From assembly GCA_910575475.1 (NCBI GenBank), contig CAJTGD010000014.1:62001-126000 (forward strand): DNA of 64,000 bases, read 5' to 3'. This document shows, in pieces, positions 42,904 through 52,619 of the stretch. The DNA comes from Lachnospiraceae bacterium (GTDB taxonomy: Bacteria > Bacillota > Clostridia > Lachnospirales > Lachnospiraceae). A program made the translations under genes and the position numbers. Below the pieces are notes generated by a model. It had not been told where the DNA came from. It did not search any database and saw only the letters and a list, made by a program, of their open reading frames with translations. The stretch's first letter is position 1. Every line of letters begins with the position of its first letter.

Positions 42904-44400
42904 TTACTCCTCGCCATCCTCAAATTCAGCTTCAGCAGTCTGGTAATCCAGGAATTTTTCATTGTACTTTCCGCCATGCTCCTTTTTTCTGGTCATCATG
43001 TCCGAATAGAACTGAGTGGCATCCTCTTCATTTTTATAGAACGTCTTGCTGATCGTATTCCTGATATTATCCAGAATGTCCTTTCTCTGACTCACGCCGA
43101 TTGCCTTACTCTCATGATCGATCAAGGTATACATCATCTCAAATACCAGTTCTTCTTCCGGATACATTTCACGGCATATTTCTTCCAGTATCCTCCATTC
43201 TTCTCCTCTGAAATTGTCATTATGTATCCAGTCAGGATCGTCAAAGGGTTTGCCGGTCACTTCTTCATAAATTGCAGGCAGCGAATCATCAAATTCATGT
43301 TTTTCATTCACCCATATTCTGCGTATAGCCCGCAGCTCCTGTACCCGAATCAACTTCAAGTTCCGAAACTCTTCCGGGCCTTCTTCATTTATATCCTGCT
43401 GGATTTCCAGCAACCTTTTCAGCCACTGCTCTCTAAATTCCTTTTTGTATGGGCCGTGAAACAGTTTTCCGTAATTTCCCTGAAGGTTTCCCTTCATTCT
43501 CCGGAAGCTCCTTCGTTCCCGGTCTCCCTCTTCATTGCCGAATTCATTTCTGAATTCCAACAGCGGTGTCATCCATTCTTTTTCCTGATCGTTGGCGATC
43601 ATAGCTTCCATAGATTTATCCTTTTCCACCATTGTACATACCCAGCAACCAAACCGGCTCTTCCCGCAGGATGGCGTTGATTTGTCAATCTGCATCGGAC
43701 ACTCGTTATCGGCTGTGGCACCCCTGTACATAGTGAGCAGATCCATGTTCGAATAACCCCAAGGGTTCTTATACTGCATCAGGAACGCCCATACGTCATC
43801 ATCCGACCAGTCTTCCATGGGCGAAAATACCCATTCGTTAGCAAGAGTAGGATTTGGACTTAGCAGTTCTCTGACTCTCTTTTTTTCAAGATTGGTCATC
43901 GTTCTGTTTCTCCTAGAGCTTTCCTGCTTTCTGGTACCGAGAACCAGTATGATTTCTCCGTGCTCTGCGATCTTACTTCGGATGAAATTATTGACCGGCT
44001 GGATCTTTAATCTGTCAGTACACCAGCGATATTTCATGCGCGGGAACGGATACCCTTTTCCAAGCAGGTTCACCCAAAAAGTGTTATTATAATCCGGTGT
44101 CAATCGGACCGGAACAAACGGCAGACCTTTTTCGCCTGCTTCCCCCTTCATCTGCTCCAATGATTTTTCCACCCACTTTGATACAACCGGCGACTCTACC
44201 AGCGTATCCGTATTCATCACATGGATCGGCTTATTCCTCTCGCTTTGCGGTAATTTCTCAATCGCCATCCACACAAGCTGAACAGCCGCAGTACTGTCCT
44301 TTCCCCCGGAATAACCGATCATCCATGGGATATCATCTGCCAGATACAGGTTTTGTATTGTAATGATCAAGCCGTCTATCAATTCCTTTGTCAGTGCCAT
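42904..44400 (-). CDS. dndC: Phosphorothioation sulfurtransferase DndC (PAPS reductase-like)
   Basis: 498 residues. ATP pyrophosphatase P-loop GYSGGKDSTAAV (about 29-40). Cysteines for an iron-sulfur cluster lie in YRWCTDRLKI and in the cluster NECPMQIDK, PSCGKSRFGCWVCTM. It activates the DNA backbone with ATP and transfers sulfur from DndA. GGAGAGTGAG precedes the ATG; 10 bases after dndB. Confidence 0.94.
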   Translation of the reverse strand: MALTKELIDGLIITIQNLYLADDIPWMIGYSGGKDSTAAVQLVWMAIEKLPQSERNKPIHVMNTDTLVESPVVSKWVEKSLEQMKGEAGEKGLPFVPVRLTPDYNNTFWVNLLGKGYPFPRMKYRWCTDRLKIQPVNNFIRSKIAEHGEIILVLGTRKQESSRRNRTMTNLEKKRVRELLSPNPTLANEWVFSPMEDWSDDDVWAFLMQYKNPWGYSNMDLLTMYRGATADNECPMQIDKSTPSCGKSRFGCWVCTMVEKDKSMEAMIANDQEKEWMTPLLEFRNEFGNEEGDRERRSFRRMKGNLQGNYGKLFHGPYKKEFREQWLKRLLEIQQDINEEGPEEFRNLKLIRVQELRAIRRIWVNEKHEFDDSLPAIYEEVTGKPFDDPDWIHNDNFRGEEWRILEEICREMYPEEELVFEMMYTLIDHESKAIGVSQRKDILDNIRNTISKTFYKNEEDATQFYSDMMTRKKEHGGKYNEKFLDYQTAEAEFEDGEE

Positions 44401-44410
44401 GTCTATAATC

Positions 44411-45478
44411 TCACTCTCCGACGAGTTCTTTCAATGTCTCTTCCGCATACTGTTCCTCTGGTGTCAGAGGTATATCCATCGCCATTTTTATAATATTGGC
44501 GATCAACATCGCCGCTCTTTTGTTTGCTATGATACGACCTCTTTTACCGACAGCACGCATATACCACTGCTTCGCCTTCCGGCACCAGTCAATCATTTCA
44601 ATTTTTTTCAGATGCTCTTCCATACCTGCCTGATCCAAGTATAAATAGTTTCCGACACGACCAAATGCCTGTATAACAATGTTTTGTGTTGCGATATAGT
44701 TCTCTCTTAAGTCAACCTTCGTCCTTGTTCCATCCTGTAATTCCCGCCACTGTACCATATGTTCTGAAACAAGCATCCAAAACCGCAACAGGAAGTCTTC
44801 ACATGCAAGCGCATTGTTCTTGCCGATAATAAACTTATTCGCTGTATAAAAAGTGTTAAGGGTAAACAGACTGGACGAGTACTTGCCAAGTATATCCTTC
44901 TCCTTGTCCGTATACTTATTCAAAAAATCAATCTTCCAGATGACATTTTTTGTAACGACAGCCAGCTCATCCCTCGAATCATACAGTTCGGATATTGAAT
45001 TCGATGTTTTCACGGCGTTTTTGTTCAGATCTGTAAATATTTGCTGACTTCTCTGCAATCCCTGATCAGAGTAAAGAACAATTGAGATTGTTTCTTCTCT
45101 AAGCGACGGATCTTCTTTGATTGCGTTTAATATGGCCGCTTTTCTGTGCTGGCCGTCATTGAGCAGGAACCGGGTCTTCTTTGAAATTTTCAGTATTCCT
45201 GTATCCTTGCTGTCCGCAATCGGTTCAAAAGCAAATCTTCCATCAATCGATGCAGCTAATGCGGAAAACACATAGGAATCTCTATTATCTAAAATATATC
45301 TGCTGATTGTCGGTATTCTTGTCTCATTCAGCTTTCGTTGAGCCCTGTGCTCCGGAATCAGTCCATCACCCTGTTCTGAAAACAACTCCGGAAGCACTTT
45401 TAACGGGATCATCGCTATATAATATTCTCTCTTTGCCTGAATCCCTTTTACTACCGGGAAAATGTAGTCATAGTTCAT
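44411..45478 (-). CDS. dndB: DndB, regulator of phosphorothioation
   Basis: 355 residues. DGQHR motif near residue 106 (LLNDGQHRKAAI), the mark of the DGQHR/ParB-like family that includes DndB and DpdB. DndB is known as a transcriptional repressor of dnd genes that also influences modification. Directly upstream lies a consensus promoter covered by a 48-bp palindrome (45491-45550), a likely site of autoregulation. GGAG 8 bases before the ATG. Confidence 0.92.
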   Translation of the reverse strand: MNYDYIFPVVKGIQAKREYYIAMIPLKVLPELFSEQGDGLIPEHRAQRKLNETRIPTISRYILDNRDSYVFSALAASIDGRFAFEPIADSKDTGILKISKKTRFLLNDGQHRKAAILNAIKEDPSLREETISIVLYSDQGLQRSQQIFTDLNKNAVKTSNSISELYDSRDELAVVTKNVIWKIDFLNKYTDKEKDILGKYSSSLFTLNTFYTANKFIIGKNNALACEDFLLRFWMLVSEHMVQWRELQDGTRTKVDLRENYIATQNIVIQAFGRVGNYLYLDQAGMEEHLKKIEMIDWCRKAKQWYMRAVGKRGRIIANKRAAMLIANIIKMAMDIPLTPEEQYAEETLKELVGE

Positions 45479-45490
45479 TTTTGATCTCCA

Positions 45491-45550
45491 AAGAAAAGCA
45501 CTATACTAAAGTATATACTTAAGTATAGTGCTTTTCTTCACCCATGTCAA
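45491..45550 (-). promoter_or_regulatory. dndB promoter with 48-bp palindromic operator
   Basis: On the minus strand TTGACA (45545-45550) and TATACT (45522-45527) are 17 bases apart. The palindrome 45491-45538 has 17-base arms (AAGAAAAGCACTATACT and its complement) and a self-complementary centre AAGTATATACTT, with a single mismatched pair. It covers the -10 box and the transcription start. It could also end transcription of the upstream gene, as it lies in the only sizeable gap (87 bases) of the 24-kb operon. Confidence 0.75.
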
Positions 45551-45565
45551 TTACCAATCCACTAT

Positions 45566-46249
45566 TCAACTCTTAAAATTGATCACAAATTTATCATCAA
45601 GACTTTCTATTTTGATCCATTCAAGAATGGAAGAACTCACATCCGAAAGTCTTGCTTTTTTGTTTGTCACCTTGACAATAAATGCTTTAATCTCGTCACT
45701 TAAATTCAGGTTCTCTTCCAGCTCATCAATCCGATCTATAGATTCCTTAAGAAGGAACAGTCTGGTATGTACACCATCATCAGAAAGAGTTAAGCCCGCC
45801 CATTCGCTGCCTCCCGCTATATTCGCTTTGATGGAAGCAATCATATCCGGGCTTCCCGCCAGATTCCCCAGTGTATCCAATTTCGAAAGACTACTCTTTG
45901 TTTTCTTCTGATGATAGGCTTTCCATTCCTTTGCAAGGCTCGGATTTACCTTTCGGGTAATCTGTTGACGCGCGCCTGTCAAGGTGTCCGCGTCAACCAC
46001 CCCCGCAGTAACCACCTGATTCAGCTTGTCCATACAATCTTCCAGGCACTGAATGGCCTCACTTGTGACCGTATAGTCCATTGTTGTTACAGCTTTATGA
46101 AGCTTACTTACGATATTGGAAAAATCTGCCACGACAGTCCTGTAGTCGTCATCGTTCTTTGCCCTCTTCTCTGCATCCATCGCTGCATTTTCCACAATGT
46201 CCATATGCTTCATCTTTTTTATGGACTGAGAGAGACTATCCATTAACAT
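45566..46249 (-). CDS. Unknown 227-residue protein between the ATPase and dndB
   Basis: I do not recognise the family. Predicted helical and soluble, with coiled-coil-like stretches (residues 5-80 and 165-200), no signal peptide, no cysteine cluster and no nuclease motif. GAGGAGGTG lies 10 bases before the ATG at 46249. It overlaps the end of the upstream ATPase gene by 14 bases, so the two are translationally coupled, suggesting its product works with the ATPase. The DNA sits between the restriction-like and modification-like halves of the operon. Confidence 0.7.
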   Translation of the reverse strand: MLMDSLSQSIKKMKHMDIVENAAMDAEKRAKNDDDYRTVVADFSNIVSKLHKAVTTMDYTVTSEAIQCLEDCMDKLNQVVTAGVVDADTLTGARQQITRKVNPSLAKEWKAYHQKKTKSSLSKLDTLGNLAGSPDMIASIKANIAGGSEWAGLTLSDDGVHTRLFLLKESIDRIDELEENLNLSDEIKAFIVKVTNKKARLSDVSSSILEWIKIESLDDKFVINFKS

Positions 46250-49200
46250 GATCTTTCTTCACCTCCTCAATCGCGGCATGGCACATGGCAAGCCTTTCTT
46301 CCTCTGCTGTAAACGGATTCTCTGCCGTTTTCCCCAAGTCCAATCCTTTGCTTGCCACTCGCTGCTCTACCTCGGAATCCGCTTTCCCCACATCTGCGCT
46401 GACCAGATCCAGCAATTCCACAAACGGTCTTAAGCCCTGCATCGGGTCGCGGCTAAGTCTGATCAATGCCTCCACAGAATCCTCCGTATCCATGATCTCC
46501 CGGGCATTTTTTATTGCACTCAGTATCCGTGACGCATTCCGCTTGCAAGCGTTGATTTTCCCGGTGTCATAATGAACCGCAATCCTGACATGGCTTGTCT
46601 GCGCCTGTGAATAAAACTGCCCGATCTTCTTTACTATATCTTCTACATCACCTGATTCTTCCAGCTCATCTATATCTATAAGTTCTGCTATGATCTGCAT
46701 CTGTGATGAAAGTGCCGCTTTTTCATCGTTCACAACTGTATCAATCCGTTCAAGAATCTTATGCAAGTGTTCACTATACATCCTTCTTTTCTTAACAGGA
46801 TCATCAAGCTGAAGTTCACCATCCGTAAAATGCAGACCGGTTCTTATAACCTTCCGGACAGCCTTATGAAACGAAACATAGTCAAATTCATAATTGGTGG
46901 AAGTAATTGCTGTACCCTGCGGCAGGTTATAGTACTGCAAGACACAGTTATGCGCTTCCATACCATCCGAACCATTCGCGATCTTCAATAAATCGTTCCA
47001 TGTTTTTGTATGCGCGTTACTATCTGTGTTGGGAGGGTTCTTGCCCAACAGCATTTCCGCCGTAAAATTCTGTGGATTTTGGTAATTCTTACAGTATCCA
47101 TTCAGGATCAGTCTATAGTACTCGGCTGCGGTTGCATAAATAAAATACTCGGATTCTTTATCGTTATAATGCATGATTGCATTTACAATGGATGGCTTTA
47201 TACTGTCTCTCCATCTTTGAACCCGATACAGGTAGTCTGTGGAGCCCTTAAAATTCCACGATTTTTTACCCACTTCACTCCAGCGAACAAATGCCTCTAT
47301 GATCTTCCTGGATTCAATGGACGCCGGCAACGTGATCACAGCATCACTCTTCATGGTCTGACGGTCGAAAGCTACAAGGTATTTGTTCCCGGTATCCCGA
47401 ATCTTCCGCATAGCATCGATCGAAACTCCCTCGGAAAGCCAGTCAATGGTGTCAAATAGATAATTTTTAATATTATTTCTGGCATCATTGAGGGCACGAA
47501 CGTTTTTTGTGGTCGCTCCTATACTCAGCTTATAATCCTTTTGCTCAATCCACCTGTCTACTTCTGCCAGCGCAATCAATACCTGTTCGTTTTCCTTTTC
47601 ATTTAGTTCTTCCACCAGTGGCACCGCTTCGTTTTGCCCGCTGCTTTGCCCTTCTGTATGAGCATCCTGCTCGGCCTGTCCACCACCATCAGCAACCCGG
47701 ACTCCATCAATAACCGGCAAACCGAGTTGCTGATAGACACTTAACGGAATACCGGCTATATATTTTTCACCATTTCTTTCAAAAGACCGCAGAGTTCCAT
47801 CTCCCCATATATACATGAAGAAGGACAATCTGATCTTTGTTGCGTCATCAAGCGATCCATTGTTATATATCGCATTCTGCAATTCGGTGTTGGACACCTG
47901 AAAAGACGGCCTGCGCAGAGGAAATTCCTCCAAATGATCCATGGCATCATTTATATAGGGCTCTATGATTTCTCTCATCAATGCCCTCGGATTCCTTTTT
48001 GCCAAATCCTGCTTGTCGTATAAAAACAGGATTGCATTTTTGGTGAAAGGAAATATATTTATGTTTTTCCCGCCATAATTATATTCTCCCCATCCTTTTC
48101 CAATCGTATCAACATGAATCGGATATGCACTCAAATCAGCTTTGCCGCCTTCCACCCACTTCCATACATCTTCAGCCGTTAAAGAAATCGTATTCAGATA
48201 TTTGGCAAAAAATTCAATCAGTCCGTTTTGATTCCCAGAAAATAAATCATCCGGAACATATACAAAGTTATGGATTCTTCCTTTTGTATTGCTTCTGAAT
48301 TTCTCTCTATAATAACCATCCGTGGATCCTACCACAGCATTGAGCCTGCACATATTTTTATCAGGATATTCTATTTTATCCGTCAAAAGAGCATCCAGAA
48401 GCGAATCATCCACGCCCGACGCCGCGGTAATGTCCTCAATCAGTATGGTCAGTGTCTTCCCCTGTTTGAACAGCTCCTGCCTGATCTCTTCGATCACATT
48501 CGCCAGATCTCCCGGCTCCAATCCCGCACAGCGCTGTATAACCTTATCCACGAAAAGATTCATATACTCCTTTACAGAATCTACGAATTCCGGCTTCCCA
48601 AGCAGCTTATCAGCAATCTTTCTTGCCTTGTCATCTGCACCCAAATATAGCTGATTGCGAAATTCAGCATCTATTTCAAAGTCTTCCCGAACAAATTCAG
48701 GAGCTTTGTCATTTACATCACTCGTTTTATTCTCTGCAAATTTCCCATAGATACGATCAACCGGACCATCATCATCCATAAGCCTTGTTTTAAACAGGGA
48801 GTTTTGGAGAAGTGCGATCAGATGTTTTCTGTCTACGTTACTAAGTTTTCTTTCGCCTTCTTCATCTCCGGCTTTTCCGTCATCATTGGTAATCTGAATG
48901 ATAAACTGATAGTAAATCGTCTCTTTCAGTTCCCTTTCCGGAACCGTTGTCGCCGCTGATGCAAGCTTTTTATACAGTTCTCTATTGGGAAGTTCCTTCA
49001 CTTCAGGCAGCTCAATCAACTGCCTGATCGTACCCTTTAGCGTATTGTCCGCTCGTCTGATTGGAAGAACAATTTCATTTTCAGACTTTCTTATTTCAAG
49101 CACGGAATCAATCCATCTGATCAGGTGTGACTTCCCTGCGCCGCTATCGCCTATCACTAAAACAAACTGGTCTTCTTCCTTTTCCCCCATGAACTGCTCA

Positions 49201-49388
49201 TATACTTCTTCTTCAGTCTTCGGGTGCTTTTTATCCTGTTCCGGTACTTCCGCGTGATCAGTAAGATGCTCAGTCACATAAAGCTTTTTCATCGGAACAT
49301 GAGTTGCGAGAAAATCCCCCTTGGAGTTATGCATAACATCCGGGCGGATCACATCCATATATCTTTTTCGCGCTATATCTATATTCAT
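46236..49388 (-). CDS. Large P-loop ATPase, DpdH-like
   Basis: 1050 residues. Walker A GDSGAGKSHL (about 80-89) and a probable Walker B TILIEDITAA. The C-terminal half is helical and charged, without a motif I can name. Size, ATP site and position after a DpdG-like gene match DpdH of the 7-deazaguanine restriction cluster, and probably one Pbe protein of archaeal phosphorothioate systems; the family call is from memory and context. Its start overlaps the previous gene by 4 bases (ATGA). A Gln/Glu-rich linker with AEQDAHTEGQSSGQ near residue 580 divides the protein. Confidence 0.6.
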   Translation of the reverse strand: MNIDIARKRYMDVIRPDVMHNSKGDFLATHVPMKKLYVTEHLTDHAEVPEQDKKHPKTEEEVYEQFMGEKEEDQFVLVIGDSGAGKSHLIRWIDSVLEIRKSENEIVLPIRRADNTLKGTIRQLIELPEVKELPNRELYKKLASAATTVPERELKETIYYQFIIQITNDDGKAGDEEGERKLSNVDRKHLIALLQNSLFKTRLMDDDGPVDRIYGKFAENKTSDVNDKAPEFVREDFEIDAEFRNQLYLGADDKARKIADKLLGKPEFVDSVKEYMNLFVDKVIQRCAGLEPGDLANVIEEIRQELFKQGKTLTILIEDITAASGVDDSLLDALLTDKIEYPDKNMCRLNAVVGSTDGYYREKFRSNTKGRIHNFVYVPDDLFSGNQNGLIEFFAKYLNTISLTAEDVWKWVEGGKADLSAYPIHVDTIGKGWGEYNYGGKNINIFPFTKNAILFLYDKQDLAKRNPRALMREIIEPYINDAMDHLEEFPLRRPSFQVSNTELQNAIYNNGSLDDATKIRLSFFMYIWGDGTLRSFERNGEKYIAGIPLSVYQQLGLPVIDGVRVADGGGQAEQDAHTEGQSSGQNEAVPLVEELNEKENEQVLIALAEVDRWIEQKDYKLSIGATTKNVRALNDARNNIKNYLFDTIDWLSEGVSIDAMRKIRDTGNKYLVAFDRQTMKSDAVITLPASIESRKIIEAFVRWSEVGKKSWNFKGSTDYLYRVQRWRDSIKPSIVNAIMHYNDKESEYFIYATAAEYYRLILNGYCKNYQNPQNFTAEMLLGKNPPNTDSNAHTKTWNDLLKIANGSDGMEAHNCVLQYYNLPQGTAITSTNYEFDYVSFHKAVRKVIRTGLHFTDGELQLDDPVKKRRMYSEHLHKILERIDTVVNDEKAALSSQMQIIAELIDIDELEESGDVEDIVKKIGQFYSQAQTSHVRIAVHYDTGKINACKRNASRILSAIKNAREIMDTEDSVEALIRLSRDPMQGLRPFVELLDLVSADVGKADSEVEQRVASKGLDLGKTAENPFTAEEERLAMCHAAIEEVKKDHVNG

Positions 49389-50176
49389 ACTTTTACTCCC
49401 CTATACACGATCGATGATACCGGCTGATTAAACAACTCTTTCGATGGATATAAAATCCATTTCATTTCCTGATCGCTTCCGGACTTCAACACGATTTCAC
49501 CGTTATCATGTAGCTCCCTTAGCGCATTGGACATGGCAATATTCAAATTTTTTTCAGATGTAGAAGCCGGCAGCATAATCCGACCGTATTGCATGAACCT
49601 TGCCATAATATCTGACATTGTATATTCCTGCTTTTTCTCCAAATTCATCAGACGGAGTACATTCTTTACATATACATAGGCATTCGGCAAAAAAGCCATA
49701 TCATTCATTAAGCCAAATCCCAGAAACTGTGACCAAAATCGCCATCCTCTGATCCTGGGTTCCGTGACAGTCTCTCCAAGCTGCTTCGATACGTATTTCA
49801 GCATGTTCGAGTCTGAAATGGTGCTGTACTCATATATTTTTTCATTCATGTTGACTATTATGTTTGTACATTTCCAAAACTGTCCATCTGACAGATCCGG
49901 CAAAATTGAAATAACATATCTTCGAAATTCCTCAATCGTTTTCAATCTTTCCATGTCATCCGGCAGGTAAACAACATTGTCTCTATTTTCAATCAATTTA
50001 AGTTCCTCTGCTGCCTTCATGATTGCCGAGAAATACGACGTTCCCTCATATATTTCCTTTGGCTCCATAAATCCCCGCAACTCGCTCCGGGTAATACCTT
50101 TTTTGGAATCCACAATCTTGTACAAGGCAAACACTCTCGCTGGTATTGCTTCTGTTACCATATTTCCAATGAACAT
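49385..50176 (-). CDS. DpdG-like protein
   Basis: 263 residues with a possible winged-helix beginning (IPARVFALYKIVDS then ITRSELRGFM). RGWRFWSQFLGFGLMNDMAF is the best conserved-looking segment and recalls DpdG of Dpd systems. No catalytic motif is visible; it may bridge the RecQ-like helicase (ending 22 bases before) and the ATPase (overlapping by 4 bases). AAGGA ribosome site. Confidence 0.55.
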   Translation of the reverse strand: MFIGNMVTEAIPARVFALYKIVDSKKGITRSELRGFMEPKEIYEGTSYFSAIMKAAEELKLIENRDNVVYLPDDMERLKTIEEFRRYVISILPDLSDGQFWKCTNIIVNMNEKIYEYSTISDSNMLKYVSKQLGETVTEPRIRGWRFWSQFLGFGLMNDMAFLPNAYVYVKNVLRLMNLEKKQEYTMSDIMARFMQYGRIMLPASTSEKNLNIAMSNALRELHDNGEIVLKSGSDQEMKWILYPSKELFNQPVSSIVYRGVKV

Positions 50177-50198
50177 CTGTTAGTTCCTTCCCTATTCT

Positions 50199-52619
50199 CT
50201 ATCTGATCACTTTTCCATCTATATCCAGTGAAATGGTTTTTTCAGATGATTTTGATATAGCAAAATCGCTGTTTGCAACATGAATCACATTGTTTCCTTT
50301 TTTTACACATCTTCGTATCACATGATATTCCTCTATTGCGCTATCAGGATCATCGCTATAAACAGCCATGATCAATCCCGTAATGAAAAATCCGTTATCA
50401 TATTTCAGTAAGGTGCGTAATTCCTTGTAATTGACATAGAGCAACTCCGGATTCAGATTTTCGTAATATCCGATATCCATATCACTGACAACCACATCCG
50501 GTTTATACCGATCTATCAGGCTTTTTCTTTCATCCTGTGTAATCAGGAGCGCCTCTTTTGTATTTGAAAAGAACGCCTCCATATCAGATGATAAGGCTTT
50601 TCCCGGTCCTCTTAACTCGTCAAAATGCGGGAACCTGTCAGTCTCATCACAAATCACTTCTTCATGCTGTCCGCAGCCCGGACAGTATTCAGAGGCAATC
50701 GGATAGGTGTCATAAAACATGGAAGACCAGCATGACATGGATTCTTTTTCTATTGAGTTTCTCATCAAGGAGAAGGCTGACAAGGATTTTGCTGCTTCCT
50801 TTTCTCTAATCGAATCAAATAAAGCGTATGTAGTTTCTGAATCTTCAGTTATCGCCTCATTTAAGATCTTTATAGTAAATATATACTTATTATTGCTGTC
50901 CAGCTCAATGGATGAAATGCTGATCATGCCATATCTGCTTAACAGCAACAGGACATTGATATTCCATTTTTCATCACTGTCATTTCCTTCTTCAAAGAAG
51001 TTAATCCGGCTATAATTAGGTTTTGTTGAAGCAAAAACTGCAATTTCTCCGCCTCTCCACATATTTTCCGGGTTTTTGTACATACTCCACCAGCGTCCCC
51101 AAAGCTTCTGCGTTGTCAAAACCTTGCTTACATGATGAAACGCTTTGGAAACATCCTCATTCTCGATGCACATGACACTCAAAGACGGTAGTCCGTCCCT
51201 GCCCCCTCTGCCCAATTCCTGGTAATAGGAATCGGGACTCTCCGGAACATACAGATGAACAACGCTTCTCACATCAGGCTTATCGACACCCACGCCAAAT
51301 GCCGAAGTGGCTATCATGATTTCATATTGATTATCGGACCACTGATCGATCAATTCCAGTCGCTCATCCGATCTGGTATCCCCCGTAAATGTTTTTATGT
51401 TTGAATAGCCAAAACGCTGAAGGTATTCCTTCCATTTCTCAGCTTCATAAGGAGCGTTCACATATAAGATCATCGGTTTTGGGATCACATTAACAATATT
51501 TAGGACTTTCCTTCTCTTGTCCTTATATCCGTCAGACATAACCATGACATAATGCGGCTCTTTTCTTAAAGCGTCGCATCGAAGTTCAATCCATTTTCCA
51601 TTTACAGAAAACATCCTTTTCAAAGTGGTTACCGTATCATCCTTGAACGTAGCCGAAAGCAGGAATGTTCGGATATCTGGATTCACCCGCAGCAATTCCT
51701 TTCTCCAGGGGCCAAGGCACTGATAGTCAACCCTGAAAAAATCTCCCCATGCAACCACGATATGCGCCTCATCAATGACTATATTCTTTAAATACCGGCT
51801 TGTATTTGCTTCATTGATCAATTCCTGGAATTTTTCATTTTTGATAAGTGCTTCCGGCGAAATAAAAAGCAGTCTGGCAGTTTGATTTTTAATGGCTCCC
51901 GATATTTCATTAAACTTCTTGCATCCACTGTGATAATAGAATATCTCATGATCAGCTGATGACTTTTTGTTCTTCCTGGCAACTCTTTCCTGATCGATCG
52001 CAAGAGACACCGTAGGTACAATCACGATAGATAACCCTTTTTCCTTATAGCTGACTGCCTGCGTTACAAGACTCTTTCCACCCCCCGTCGGCATAGAAAT
52101 CAGAGTCGTATAACCGCATGGAGTATTTAGCGCGCCATAGACGCACAATTTCTGTTCAATGGATTTAAAATGCTGAAAGCCTGTCAATTCCTCTAAATAC
52201 CTATTAGTAAGCAGGCTGTATGGGGAACGCATCTCCGGCACTGTCAATCCGGGGTTTACAAAAGCATTCTCCACGAAGCTCTTATGTCTGACATAATCAG
52301 GAATCTCATAAGTTGCGTAGTACTTCTGTATTGATGGATTAAAATGAATTCCCAAATGGTTGTTATCCAGAATTCCATGATCATCCACGCGTAGCTCGGT
52401 TTGAAACGAAAGCATAAAACTTCTTAGTGCGCTCACATAATCCGAGAGTCCTGCATCACCTGTCCTGTATTTTTTAAAGGTGTTAGCAAGCCTGGCAACT
52501 ACATTTTCAAGTGCGCTTTCAACTGCATTCGCATCACTGTCATATTCGGGAATGTAGTCATCAACCTCACCGTTAATAAGCCTTTCTATATAATCTATGA
52601 TCCGTGCTCTTTCCATCAT
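50199..52619 (-). CDS. RecQ-like helicase, DpdF-like
   Basis: About 806 residues. Superfamily 2 motifs: Walker A SMPTGGGKS (about 175-183), motif II IVIDEAHIV, motif III FLLSATF, and motifs V/VI IATSAFGVGVDKPD and QELGRGGRDGLP, all characteristic of RecQ-type enzymes. A possible zinc-binding YCPGCG lies near residue 650. The 170 residues before the helicase core are family-specific. The start ATG overlaps the SNF2 gene stop (ATGA). Expected to unwind DNA in the restriction half of the system. Confidence 0.8.
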   Translation of the reverse strand: MMERARIIDYIERLINGEVDDYIPEYDSDANAVESALENVVARLANTFKKYRTGDAGLSDYVSALRSFMLSFQTELRVDDHGILDNNHLGIHFNPSIQKYYATYEIPDYVRHKSFVENAFVNPGLTVPEMRSPYSLLTNRYLEELTGFQHFKSIEQKLCVYGALNTPCGYTTLISMPTGGGKSLVTQAVSYKEKGLSIVIVPTVSLAIDQERVARKNKKSSADHEIFYYHSGCKKFNEISGAIKNQTARLLFISPEALIKNEKFQELINEANTSRYLKNIVIDEAHIVVAWGDFFRVDYQCLGPWRKELLRVNPDIRTFLLSATFKDDTVTTLKRMFSVNGKWIELRCDALRKEPHYVMVMSDGYKDKRRKVLNIVNVIPKPMILYVNAPYEAEKWKEYLQRFGYSNIKTFTGDTRSDERLELIDQWSDNQYEIMIATSAFGVGVDKPDVRSVVHLYVPESPDSYYQELGRGGRDGLPSLSVMCIENEDVSKAFHHVSKVLTTQKLWGRWWSMYKNPENMWRGGEIAVFASTKPNYSRINFFEEGNDSDEKWNINVLLLLSRYGMISISSIELDSNNKYIFTIKILNEAITEDSETTYALFDSIREKEAAKSLSAFSLMRNSIEKESMSCWSSMFYDTYPIASEYCPGCGQHEEVICDETDRFPHFDELRGPGKALSSDMEAFFSNTKEALLITQDERKSLIDRYKPDVVVSDMDIGYYENLNPELLYVNYKELRTLLKYDNGFFITGLIMAVYSDDPDSAIEEYHVIRRCVKKGNNVIHVANSDFAISKSSEKTISLDIDGKVIR

